Below are positions 1 to 5,972 of a stretch of 6,002 nt of DNA, in pieces. The stretch comes from Simkania negevensis (lineage in GTDB: Bacteria > Chlamydiota > Chlamydiia > Chlamydiales > JAFITR01), in NCBI GenBank assembly GCA_017116025.1, contig JAFITR010000090.1:1-6002 (forward strand). Direction: 5' to 3'. Every line of letters starts with the position of its first letter. The stretch's first letter is position 1. Both the position numbers and the translations under genes were made by a program. A model generated the notes under the pieces. That model worked only from the letters and a program-made list of their open reading frames with translations. It had not been told where the DNA came from and did no database searches.

Positions 1-60
1 CATATTCATTTTTTTACAAAACTGCCAAACTCGAGATACTTCCGTGAAGTCCATCCGGGC
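1..60. other. Downstream flank of pssA, no gene seen
   Basis: This short stretch follows the pssA stop on the minus strand. It has a five-pair inverted repeat, ACTTC/GAAGT with a three-base loop (38-50 region), and an A/T run near 8-20, but they do not combine into a convincing intrinsic terminator. A minus-strand ATG near position 9 could be the start of a gene outside the window, but it lacks a ribosome binding site. Confidence 0.4.
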
Positions 61-912
61 TTATAAATGGTGATCCTCCTCGTCAGACTCAGGCTCTGGC
101 TCGAAATCAATCAACGTTTTGGACTTCTTCCCTACCACAAGCCTTATAATGGATAAGATCCAACCGATGACAAGGTAGAGCCATGAGATACCGAAGAAGA
201 CAAGAGCAAAGTGATAGAGAATTCCGTACAACAAGAGCAATGCAACCAAAACGATGGCAACGACAAGGGGGAAAGAGGGGATCCGAAATTGCAGCGTTTT
301 CAATGAAGGAAACTTCCAACGGCTCACCATAAAATAAGCAATAACGACCATAATCACTGCCAAAACACTACTGCGCACAGCGTCGTTGATAGAAACGATT
401 TTTGCACAGTCATCAGAGAAGGAGAAGAGATTGACCGAGACAACGGCAGCGGCAGCGGCGGGAATAGGCAAGCCAGTAAAATTTTTCTTCTGAGCAAAAG
501 TAAGCATGGTATCTCTGTCTACCTGTTTGCTTTTGACATTGAAACGCACCAAACGCAAAACCCCACAAATGGAATAGAGCATTGCACTCGCCATCGCGAA
601 GAAGAAGAGGAAAGAGTCGGGGGCAAGGACCAAACTTTTCAACATAAGAACGGATGGTGCAACACCAAAATTTACAGTGTCAGCCAACGAATCAAAATTG
701 AAGCCAAACTCACTTTCCGCACGTACCAAGCGCGCAACAGCACCGTCCAAAGTATCGGCCAATGCTGCAATCAATAATAAGATCGCTGACGAATGCAACA
801 CATCGTAATAGCTGCACCCTTGCACGCTCACGTTCACTCTAAGGATAACAAATAGTCCACAAGCCAAAGCAAACGTCGTAATCGCATTCGGCAACAAGGA
901 AATTTTTTTCAT
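61..912 (-). CDS. pssA: CDP-diacylglycerol--serine O-phosphatidyltransferase (phosphatidylserine synthase)
   Basis: This membrane enzyme joins CDP-diacylglycerol and L-serine to give phosphatidylserine and CMP, the step before phosphatidylethanolamine. The 283-residue protein has the complete CDP-alcohol phosphotransferase signature D-x2-D-G-x2-A-R-x8-G-x3-D-x3-D: D53, D56, G57, A60, R61, G70, D74 and D78, the metal- and substrate-binding residues of the family. Two further motifs favour PssA over PgsA: RLVRFN (120-125) and GLPIP (147-151). Hydrophobic stretches near residues 10-25, 40-52, 100-122, 150-165, 180-197, 213-231 and 233-258 suggest about seven or eight membrane helices. The C-terminus (269-283) is an unusual acidic tail followed by two histidines. 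The ATG at 912-910 has GAGGG (919-923 on the minus strand) six bases upstream, which supports this start. The gene is transcribed away from nrdA. The family call is firm; the substrate (serine) rests on the PssA-type motifs. Confidence 0.95.
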   Translation of the reverse strand: MKKISLLPNAITTFALACGLFVILRVNVSVQGCSYYDVLHSSAILLLIAALADTLDGAVARLVRAESEFGFNFDSLADTVNFGVAPSVLMLKSLVLAPDSFLFFFAMASAMLYSICGVLRLVRFNVKSKQVDRDTMLTFAQKKNFTGLPIPAAAAAVVSVNLFSFSDDCAKIVSINDAVRSSVLAVIMVVIAYFMVSRWKFPSLKTLQFRIPSFPLVVAIVLVALLLLYGILYHFALVFFGISWLYLVIGWILSIIRLVVGKKSKTLIDFEPEPESDEEDHHL

Positions 913-927
913 TGCAGTCCCTCACGG

Positions 928-949
928 GTTGCGATTGTAAAGCAACAAT
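928..949. repeat. Overlapping short dyads upstream of pssA
   Basis: GTTGC (928-932) is the reverse complement of GCAAC (942-946), and the overlapping ATTGT (934-938) is the reverse complement of ACAAT (945-949). The minus-strand hexamer TACAAT (939-934) matches a -10 box at five of six positions and would start a very short pssA leader, but no good -35 lies at normal spacing. The dyads could be an operator or chance. This is weak evidence for a regulatory site. Confidence 0.25.
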
Positions 950-996
950 TCTAACGCATCAGCAGCAATTCCCGCTACCCTTCGTATTCTCCTCTT

Positions 997-1025
997 CTCT
1001 TCGCGCCTCTTCGCGATCTTTGCGC
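997..1025. repeat. Short tandem repeat with a period of about 10 bases
   Basis: CTCTTCGCG occurs exactly at 997-1005 and again at 1007-1015, followed by an imperfect copy, ATCTTTGCGC (1016-1025), that matches the first unit at eight of ten positions. A partial CT-rich unit precedes them at 991-996. The spacing is close to one helical turn. The array lies mid-way between the two divergent genes, outside both likely promoters. It could be a protein-binding array, or a copy of the small CTTTGCG-like intergenic repeats seen dispersed in some bacterial genomes. One window cannot tell these apart. Confidence 0.55.
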
Positions 1026-1100
1026 AACGATTCATCGCCCGTTTATCTATAAATATTTTATTTGGTTTCTAGCAGGAATTGCTATCATGTAAGGTTTCAG

Positions 1101-1131
1101 TGGACAGAAAGGGATAAAAACTCGATATACT
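1101..1131 (+). promoter_or_regulatory. Candidate sigma70-type promoter of nrdAB
   Basis: TGGACA (1101-1106) matches the -35 consensus TTGACA at five of six positions. TATACT (1126-1131) matches the -10 consensus TATAAT at five of six. The spacer is 19 bases, longer than the ideal 17, and partly A-rich. Transcription would start near 1138, giving a leader of about 85 bases before the nrdA ATG. It is the best promoter-like pair I see upstream of nrdA, but the long spacer keeps confidence moderate. Confidence 0.4.
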
Positions 1132-1134
1132 AGT
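1120..1134. promoter_or_regulatory. Possible NrdR-like operator over the nrdA -10
   Basis: The 15-base segment starts ACTCG and ends CTAGT, so its outer ACT and AGT arms are inverted and its centre is AT-rich (GATATAC). NrdR boxes are 16-base palindromes of the form acaCwAtATaTwGtgt that usually overlap nrd promoters, often as a pair about three helical turns apart. This site has the right location and general shape but is one base short and imperfect, and I found no second box at the expected distance. The assignment is inference. Confidence 0.25.
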
Positions 1135-1222
1135 GATTACAACAAGGCAAAAGATGTGTTATTTTTGGAATAGCAGCATCATTACTCCTATTTCTGCGAA
1201 CAACTTTTAAGAGAGCAACACT

Positions 1223-4200
1223 ATGACGAAGCGATCTACTCGTCCTATTGGGACGTCCCATTCTTCTTCTTCCTCAGCGACAAAGAAGCAAAAAGAGAGG
1301 GTATCCCTCAAGACCCTTTCAGCCCCTATCCAAAAGGCTCTTTATACGGTTGTAAAACGCAACGGAATCCTTGTCCCTTTTCGCAAGGAGCGCATTAACA
1401 AAGCGATTGAATCCGCTTTTCGCGATACACGCCAGCTCGACAAGGAAGAGACCCTTTCAACAGAAGTACGCCACACTGTTGACACCATCACGAACAACGT
1501 CGTAGACACCGCTTTTACACAAGCGGCCCAGGCAGACTGTTTAACAGTAGAAGGCATCCAGGACATTGTCGAGATGAAGTTGATGGAACTGGGCTACCAC
1601 GACGTTGCACGCGACTATGTCGTCTACCGCGAGCAACACAAAGCGCTACGAGAAGACTCTCCACGCAACATCAAAGTCCTGCGTCGGGCAGGAGCAAACG
1701 TACGTTTTAATCCGATGAAAATCACTGCAGTGATCGAGAAGGCCTTTCGTGCTTGCCTGAGTGTGAAAGGCCCCACACCCCAAACGATCATCGATGCCGT
1801 CAACTACATCGCAGACAAAGTCATCACCGGAGTAGTCTCTCTTGCCAAGTTGAACGAGACGATCCACATCGAAGCAATCCAGGACGAGGTAGAGAAGCAG
1901 TTGATGGCCGAAGGCTACTATGACATTGCAAAACACTACATCCTCTACCGCCATACACGTGCTTTACAGCGGGCAAAAGAAGAAGTAACAGAAGAAGGGA
2001 AGGTTGTCGAGACCACCGCTGTACAAGCGGAGCAGCCGAAAGATGTTGCCAAGGAAAGAGACTACTCTATCGCTACTGCTACAGGGAGAACGATTTCTGT
2101 TAAAGAAAGCGATTTGCGTAAAGTCATTATGCATGCCTGTAAGGGCCTTGAAGAGAGTGTTTCTTGCGATGAGATTCTTCGTACCTCCCTGCTGAACTTC
2201 TACGAAGGGATGAAAGAAGCAGAGGTCGACATCTCGCATATCATGGCTGCCAAGAGCCTCATCGAAAGGGAGCCGAACTACACATATGCTGCTGCACGTC
2301 TACTCCTCAACAAAGTATACAAAGAGGTGTTGGGTGTCGATGCAGCATCGAAATCACTTAAAAAACGCCACAAAGAATATTTTGCAGAATACATTGAGAA
2401 GGGGATTGCCGTCGACCGTCTAGACCCGCGTCTAAGGGAGTTCAAGCTAGACCTGCTCACCGATGCTATGGACCTATCGCGTAGCGACCTTTTCGACTAC
2501 CAGGGGATGCAAACGCTTTACGACCGCTACTTTATCCACCACGAGAACATTCGCCTCGAGACCCCCCAGATTTTTTGGATGCGCGTCGCTATGGGACTAA
2601 GCTTACTAGAAGGGAAAGGTAAGGAAGCGCGTGCCATCGAATTTTACAACACTCTTTCACAGTTCTATTATATCTCTGCAACCCCTACCCTATTCAATGC
2701 AGGGACCCTCCACTCACAACTCAGCTCTTGTTATCTCTCGACAATCATGGACGACCTAAACCACATTTTTAAAGTGGTAGCAGATGATGCCCAGCTATCC
2801 AAATGGGCAGGAGGCATTGGCAACGACTGGACAAACATCCGAGCAACAGGTTCACGCATCAAAGGCACTAATGGCAACAGTCAAGGGGTGATCCCCTTCC
2901 TAAAGGTCGCTAACGATACTGCTGTCGCCGTCAACCAAGGAGGCAAACGCCAAGGGGCAATGTGCGCCTATCTAGAGACTTGGCACCTCGACATTGAAGA
3001 CTTCATCGAGTTGAGGAAAAACACGGGAGACGAACGGCGCCGTACCCACGACATGAACACCGCCAACTGGATCCCTGACCTCTTTTTCAAAAGGGTGTTG
3101 GCCAACGAGAAATGGACACTCTTCAGTCCAAGCAACACACCAGATCTACATGACCTCTATGGTCAAGCTTTTGAAAAACGCTATTGCGAATATGAAGCGA
3201 TGGTAGCAAGGGGAGAGCTTAAACTCTTTAAAACAGTCGAAGCAATGCAGCTATGGAGACGCATGCTCAGCATGTTATTTGAAACAGGACATCCATGGAT
3301 GACCTTCAAAGACCCCTCCAATATACGCTCGCCACAAACCCATGTTGGCGTCGTCCACAGCTCAAACTTGTGTACAGAGATCCTGCTCAACACCTCAGAA
3401 GATGAAACGGCCGTATGCAACCTCGGCTCGATCAATCTTGCCAAACATACCACCTCCCAAGGGATCGACAAAGAACAACTGGCTTATACGATAAAGACAG
3501 CAATACGCATGCTTGATAACGTCATCGATATCAACTTCTACCCAACAAAAGAAGCAGAGCAAGCCAACGCCAAGCACCGCCCTATCGGCCTAGGCCTCAT
3601 GGGCTTCCAAGATGCTCTATACACACAAAATATCAGCTACGCCAGCCCAGATGCCGTACGTTTTGCTGATCAAAGTATGGAACTCATCTCCTACCATGCA
3701 ATCCTCGCTTCTAGTGAACTTGCCAAAGAACGCGGTCCCTACTCCTCGTATAAAGGATCCAAGTGGGAACAGGGACTCTTACCAATCGATACAATCGATC
3801 TGCTCGCCAATGAACGTGGCCGACCCATCGACATGGACCGCTCCGCTTCCCTAGACTGGACTCCTGTACGCAAATCCATCAAAACCTACGGCATGCGCAA
3901 CAGCCATACCATGGCGATCGCACCCACCGCAACAATTGCCAACATCACAGGGATTACACAATCGATCGAACCGATGTACAAGAACCTATTTGTTAAATCC
4001 AACTTGTCCGGCGAGTTTACGATCATCAACAAACATCTCGTACAAACACTGAAGCAGCACAATCTCTGGGACGACGAGATGATCGACGACCTCAAATATT
4101 TTGACGGATCTATTGCCGAAATAGAACGTATTCCAAACGATCTAAAACGCCTCTTCATCACTGCTTTTGAAGTTGAACCTGAGTGGATCATCGAATGTGC

Positions 4201-4501
4201 TAGCAGAAGGCAAAAGTGGATTGACATGGGACAATCTCTTAACTTATACCTGGCAGAACCCAACGGGCAAGTACTACACGACATGTATCTTCTGGCGTGG
4301 GAAAAAGGACTTAAAACAACCTATTATCTACGTTCTTTAAGCGCCACACAGGTAGAGAAATCCTCTTTGGACATCAATAAGCGTAGCATCCAACCACGCT
4401 GGATGAAGAATAAATCAGCTTCCAGTAACATTCAAATCGAACGAAAACCTACCCAACCATCCGTATGTAATCTTGAAGAAGGCTGCGAAAGCTGCCAATA
4501 A
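1223..4501 (+). CDS. nrdA: Class I ribonucleoside-diphosphate reductase large (alpha) subunit with three ATP-cones
   Basis: This subunit reduces ribonucleoside diphosphates to deoxyribonucleotides, using a thiyl radical generated through NrdB. The protein has 1092 residues. After a Ser-rich, basic leader (1-35) come three ATP-cone modules (about 40-143, 149-250 and 281-371), then the catalytic barrel (about 400-1040). By alignment with known alpha subunits, C503 and C732 are the active-site redox pair, C717 is the thiyl-radical cysteine with N715 and E719 beside it, and Y1034-Y1035 relay the radical. The specificity loops fit 540-555 and 570-579, and PTATIANITG (901-910) binds substrate phosphate. 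The C-terminal C-E-S-C (1088-1091) is the thioredoxin/glutaredoxin-reducible shuttle. AAGAGAG (1209-1215) lies seven bases before the ATG. No frameshift or missing catalytic residue is seen. The protein is longer than usual NrdA (about 760 residues in E. coli) because of the extra cones. Confidence 0.98.
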   Translation: MTKRSTRPIGTSHSSSSSATKKQKERVSLKTLSAPIQKALYTVVKRNGILVPFRKERINKAIESAFRDTRQLDKEETLSTEVRHTVDTITNNVVDTAFTQAAQADCLTVEGIQDIVEMKLMELGYHDVARDYVVYREQHKALREDSPRNIKVLRRAGANVRFNPMKITAVIEKAFRACLSVKGPTPQTIIDAVNYIADKVITGVVSLAKLNETIHIEAIQDEVEKQLMAEGYYDIAKHYILYRHTRALQRAKEEVTEEGKVVETTAVQAEQPKDVAKERDYSIATATGRTISVKESDLRKVIMHACKGLEESVSCDEILRTSLLNFYEGMKEAEVDISHIMAAKSLIEREPNYTYAAARLLLNKVYKEVLGVDAASKSLKKRHKEYFAEYIEKGIAVDRLDPRLREFKLDLLTDAMDLSRSDLFDYQGMQTLYDRYFIHHENIRLETPQIFWMRVAMGLSLLEGKGKEARAIEFYNTLSQFYYISATPTLFNAGTLHSQLSSCYLSTIMDDLNHIFKVVADDAQLSKWAGGIGNDWTNIRATGSRIKGTNGNSQGVIPFLKVANDTAVAVNQGGKRQGAMCAYLETWHLDIEDFIELRKNTGDERRRTHDMNTANWIPDLFFKRVLANEKWTLFSPSNTPDLHDLYGQAFEKRYCEYEAMVARGELKLFKTVEAMQLWRRMLSMLFETGHPWMTFKDPSNIRSPQTHVGVVHSSNLCTEILLNTSEDETAVCNLGSINLAKHTTSQGIDKEQLAYTIKTAIRMLDNVIDINFYPTKEAEQANAKHRPIGLGLMGFQDALYTQNISYASPDAVRFADQSMELISYHAILASSELAKERGPYSSYKGSKWEQGLLPIDTIDLLANERGRPIDMDRSASLDWTPVRKSIKTYGMRNSHTMAIAPTATIANITGITQSIEPMYKNLFVKSNLSGEFTIINKHLVQTLKQHNLWDDEMIDDLKYFDGSIAEIERIPNDLKRLFITAFEVEPEWIIECASRRQKWIDMGQSLNLYLAEPNGQVLHDMYLLAWEKGLKTTYYLRSLSATQVEKSSLDINKRSIQPRWMKNKSASSNIQIERKPTQPSVCNLEEGCESCQ

Positions 4502-4505
4502 AGCC

Positions 4506-4511
4506 AAGGAG
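4506..4511 (+). promoter_or_regulatory. Shine-Dalgarno sequence of nrdB
   Basis: AAGGAG lies five bases after the nrdA stop and eight bases before the ATG at 4520. It fixes the nrdB start and so shows that the charged N-terminal extension of NrdB is probably translated. It also supports separate initiation of nrdB within an nrdAB transcript. Confidence 0.85.
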
Positions 4512-4519
4512 CACCAACA

Positions 4520-5614
4520 ATGTTAACATTTGACGATAACCCCTCTACCGAAAAGAGTAAGAAGCAGAAACAAGAGGGTCTAAAATCTCTGCAAGGCGTT
4601 AACAAACGGGTTAGAGCAGAAGAGAAGCGATTGATCAACTGTCGCACTGTCGATGTAAATCAACTCATGCCTCTAAAGTACAGCTGGGCCTGGGAGCACT
4701 ACCTCAACGGTTGCGCCAACCACTGGATGCCCAACGAAGTCTCTATGGCAAAAGACATTGAGTTGTGGAAAAGCAATGACCTCAACGACACAGAACGTCG
4801 TGTTATTATGCGCAACCTCGGATTTTTTAGCACAGCAGAGAGCATCGTTGCCAACAACATCGTCCTCGCCTTGTACAAACACATCACCAACCCCGAAGCA
4901 AGACAATACCTCCTCAGACAAGCTTTCGAAGAAGCTATCCACACACACGCCTTCCACTATATCGTCGAGTCGCTCAACCTCGACGAGGGCGTGATCTTCA
5001 ATATGTACAACGAAGTTAATACCATCCACGGCAAAGATATCTTCGAGATGAAGCTGACACAACACATCGTCGAAGATGGCTTCTCAACAAACACAGACAA
5101 AGGCATACGCGACCTCTTGCGCAACCTAATCGGATACTACATCATCATGGAAGGGATCTTCTTCTACAGCGGCTTTGCCATGATGCTTTCCTTCCATCGC
5201 CAAAACAAGCTGACGGGGATAGGACAACAGTTTCAATATATCCTGCGCGATGAAACTCTACACCTCAACTTCGGCATAGACCTCATCAATGGCATTAAAG
5301 AAGAGAACCCTCACATATGGACTCAAGAGTTCCAACAGGAGATACTCGACCTCATTAAAGAAGCCGTCAGACTCGAATACCTGTATGCAAAAGACACCCT
5401 ACAAGGCGGGATTTTGGGCCTCACTCCACAGATGTTCGAAGAGTACGCTAAATATATTGCCGACAGACGCCTAGAGAGAATTGGACTGCCAAAACAATAC
5501 CAGGCCAAAACACCCTTCCCATGGATGAGCGAAACCATCGACCTGGGTAAAGAGAAAAACTTCTTCGAAACACGCGTAACGGAATACCAATCATCCGCCT
5601 CCCTCACCTGGTAA
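4520..5614 (+). CDS. nrdB: Class Ic ribonucleoside-diphosphate reductase small (beta) subunit, Tyr-less Mn/Fe type
   Basis: This ferritin-like subunit assembles the dinuclear metal oxidant that starts catalysis in NrdA. The protein has 364 residues. The metal ligands are E107, E138, H141, E211, E245 and H248. The position of the usual radical tyrosine is F145 (codon TTC, 4952-4954), as in the C. trachomatis enzyme (F127), which uses a Mn(IV)/Fe(III) centre instead of a tyrosyl radical. All these positions sit at a constant offset of +18 from the chlamydial numbering I remember. The radical-transfer residues W69, D244 and C-terminal Y356 are present, as is Y240, the equivalent of Y222 involved in cofactor assembly. 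The C-terminal tail, which docks into NrdA, ends in SLTW. Residues 1-30 form a Lys-rich extension. The gene starts 18 bases after the nrdA stop, so co-transcription is very likely. The Mn/Fe assignment is inferred from the residue pattern. Confidence 0.98.
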   Translation: MLTFDDNPSTEKSKKQKQEGLKSLQGVNKRVRAEEKRLINCRTVDVNQLMPLKYSWAWEHYLNGCANHWMPNEVSMAKDIELWKSNDLNDTERRVIMRNLGFFSTAESIVANNIVLALYKHITNPEARQYLLRQAFEEAIHTHAFHYIVESLNLDEGVIFNMYNEVNTIHGKDIFEMKLTQHIVEDGFSTNTDKGIRDLLRNLIGYYIIMEGIFFYSGFAMMLSFHRQNKLTGIGQQFQYILRDETLHLNFGIDLINGIKEENPHIWTQEFQQEILDLIKEAVRLEYLYAKDTLQGGILGLTPQMFEEYAKYIADRRLERIGLPKQYQAKTPFPWMSETIDLGKEKNFFETRVTEYQSSASLTW

Positions 5615-5649
5615 CAGACAGAGAGTAACAGCAGTGCAGGGCACCACCA

Positions 5650-5949
5650 TCAATCGCCCAGCTCACGGGATAGTATATCTACGGCCCGAAACAGATCGCT
5701 GTAAGTATCCTGCATTATACCGATACAATTGGATAGGTTTGAAAGAGTGGCTGACAAAATCTGTTTCCGGTTAATAAGCTGCGACCCCTTTATTGTCTTA
5801 AGTTGCTCAACCTCTGCATGCAGTGTGTTCAATTTACTGTTCAAGCTATCCACCAGATTCGAAGAACAGGCAAAATCGCTCCCAGCAACATTCCCAATAA
5901 AACCCAAACTTCCTGTTACAACAACAGCTAACAACAACAGTTTCTTCAT
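5650..5949 (-). CDS. Small exported coiled-coil protein of unknown function
   Basis: I do not recognise this 99-residue protein. It has a clear Sec-type signal peptide: M-K-K, a hydrophobic core (residues 4-19) and a probable cleavage site around residues 22-24 (V-A-G-S). The residue pattern before C28 (D-F-A) does not fit a lipobox, so it is probably not a lipoprotein. The mature part is about 75 residues. It has leucine/valine heptad spacing at L32, L36, L40, L43, V47 and L50, suggesting a short coiled coil or helical hairpin. It has just two cysteines, C28 and C75, which could form a disulfide in the periplasm. The ATG at 5949-5947 has a strong AGGAGGG sequence upstream, which together with the signal peptide makes this strand the coding one rather than the overlapping plus-strand frame. 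It converges on nrdB with a 35-base gap and is probably an independent gene. Outer-envelope or secreted roles are only possibilities. Confidence 0.75.
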   Translation of the reverse strand: MKKLLLLAVVVTGSLGFIGNVAGSDFACSSNLVDSLNSKLNTLHAEVEQLKTIKGSQLINRKQILSATLSNLSNCIGIMQDTYSDLFRAVDILSRELGD

Positions 5950-5953
5950 AAAA

Positions 5954-5960
5954 CCCTCCT
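5954..5960 (-). promoter_or_regulatory. Strong Shine-Dalgarno sequence of the small exported protein gene
   Basis: On the minus strand AGGAGGG precedes the ATG by four bases. It is nearly perfectly complementary to the 16S rRNA tail and is the main reason, with the signal peptide, for accepting this short gene. I could not identify a convincing promoter in the roughly 40 bases left before the window edge. Confidence 0.7.
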
Positions 5961-5972
5961 ATCAATTAAGTT

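Larger units (their letters stand above)
913..1222. other. Divergent pssA/nrdA intergenic region
   Basis: This 310-base stretch separates the start codons of two divergent genes and shows no convincing ORF. From left to right it holds the pssA ribosome binding site; a dyad GTTGC/GCAAC around 928-946; a CT/CG-rich segment with a roughly 10-base tandem repeat (997-1025); an AT-rich patch (about 1042-1064); a candidate sigma70-type promoter for nrdA with a palindromic element on its -10 (1101-1134); and an untranslated leader of about 85 bases. The leader has one weak possible hairpin, GGAATAG (1167-1173) with CTATTTC (1188-1194), seven pairs including one G-T, with a 14-base loop. I found no T-tract terminator and no recognisable riboswitch. 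Confidence 0.7.

Noticed and set aside
1..9. Start of a further minus-strand gene running off the left edge
   Set aside because: Two minus-strand ATG codons are present, but there is no ribosome binding site and only a few codons are visible.
3886..4284. Minus-strand ORF of 132 codons inside nrdA
   Set aside because: It lies opposite the conserved catalytic part of nrdA, including the PTATIANITG motif. Its Ser/Arg/Cys-rich translation is typical of an antisense shadow.
4673..5065. Minus-strand ORF of 130 codons inside nrdB
   Set aside because: It is antisense to the metal-ligand region of nrdB, has a Val-rich shadow composition and no independent start signal.
1223..5614. A novel defence or mobile system hidden in the window
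   Set aside because: The two large genes are intact, recognisable ribonucleotide reductase subunits. No transposase, toxin, nuclease, repeat array or reverse transcriptase signature is visible on either strand.
5611..5631. GTAACAG repeated at 5611 and 5625 as a possible attachment or duplication site
   Set aside because: Seven-base direct repeats are common by chance, and no mobile element gene or longer flanking repeat is nearby.
5630..5646. GTGC-AGG-GCAC hairpin between nrdB and the convergent gene as a terminator
   Set aside because: The stem has only four pairs and no T-tract follows on either strand, so it does not meet the pattern of an intrinsic terminator.
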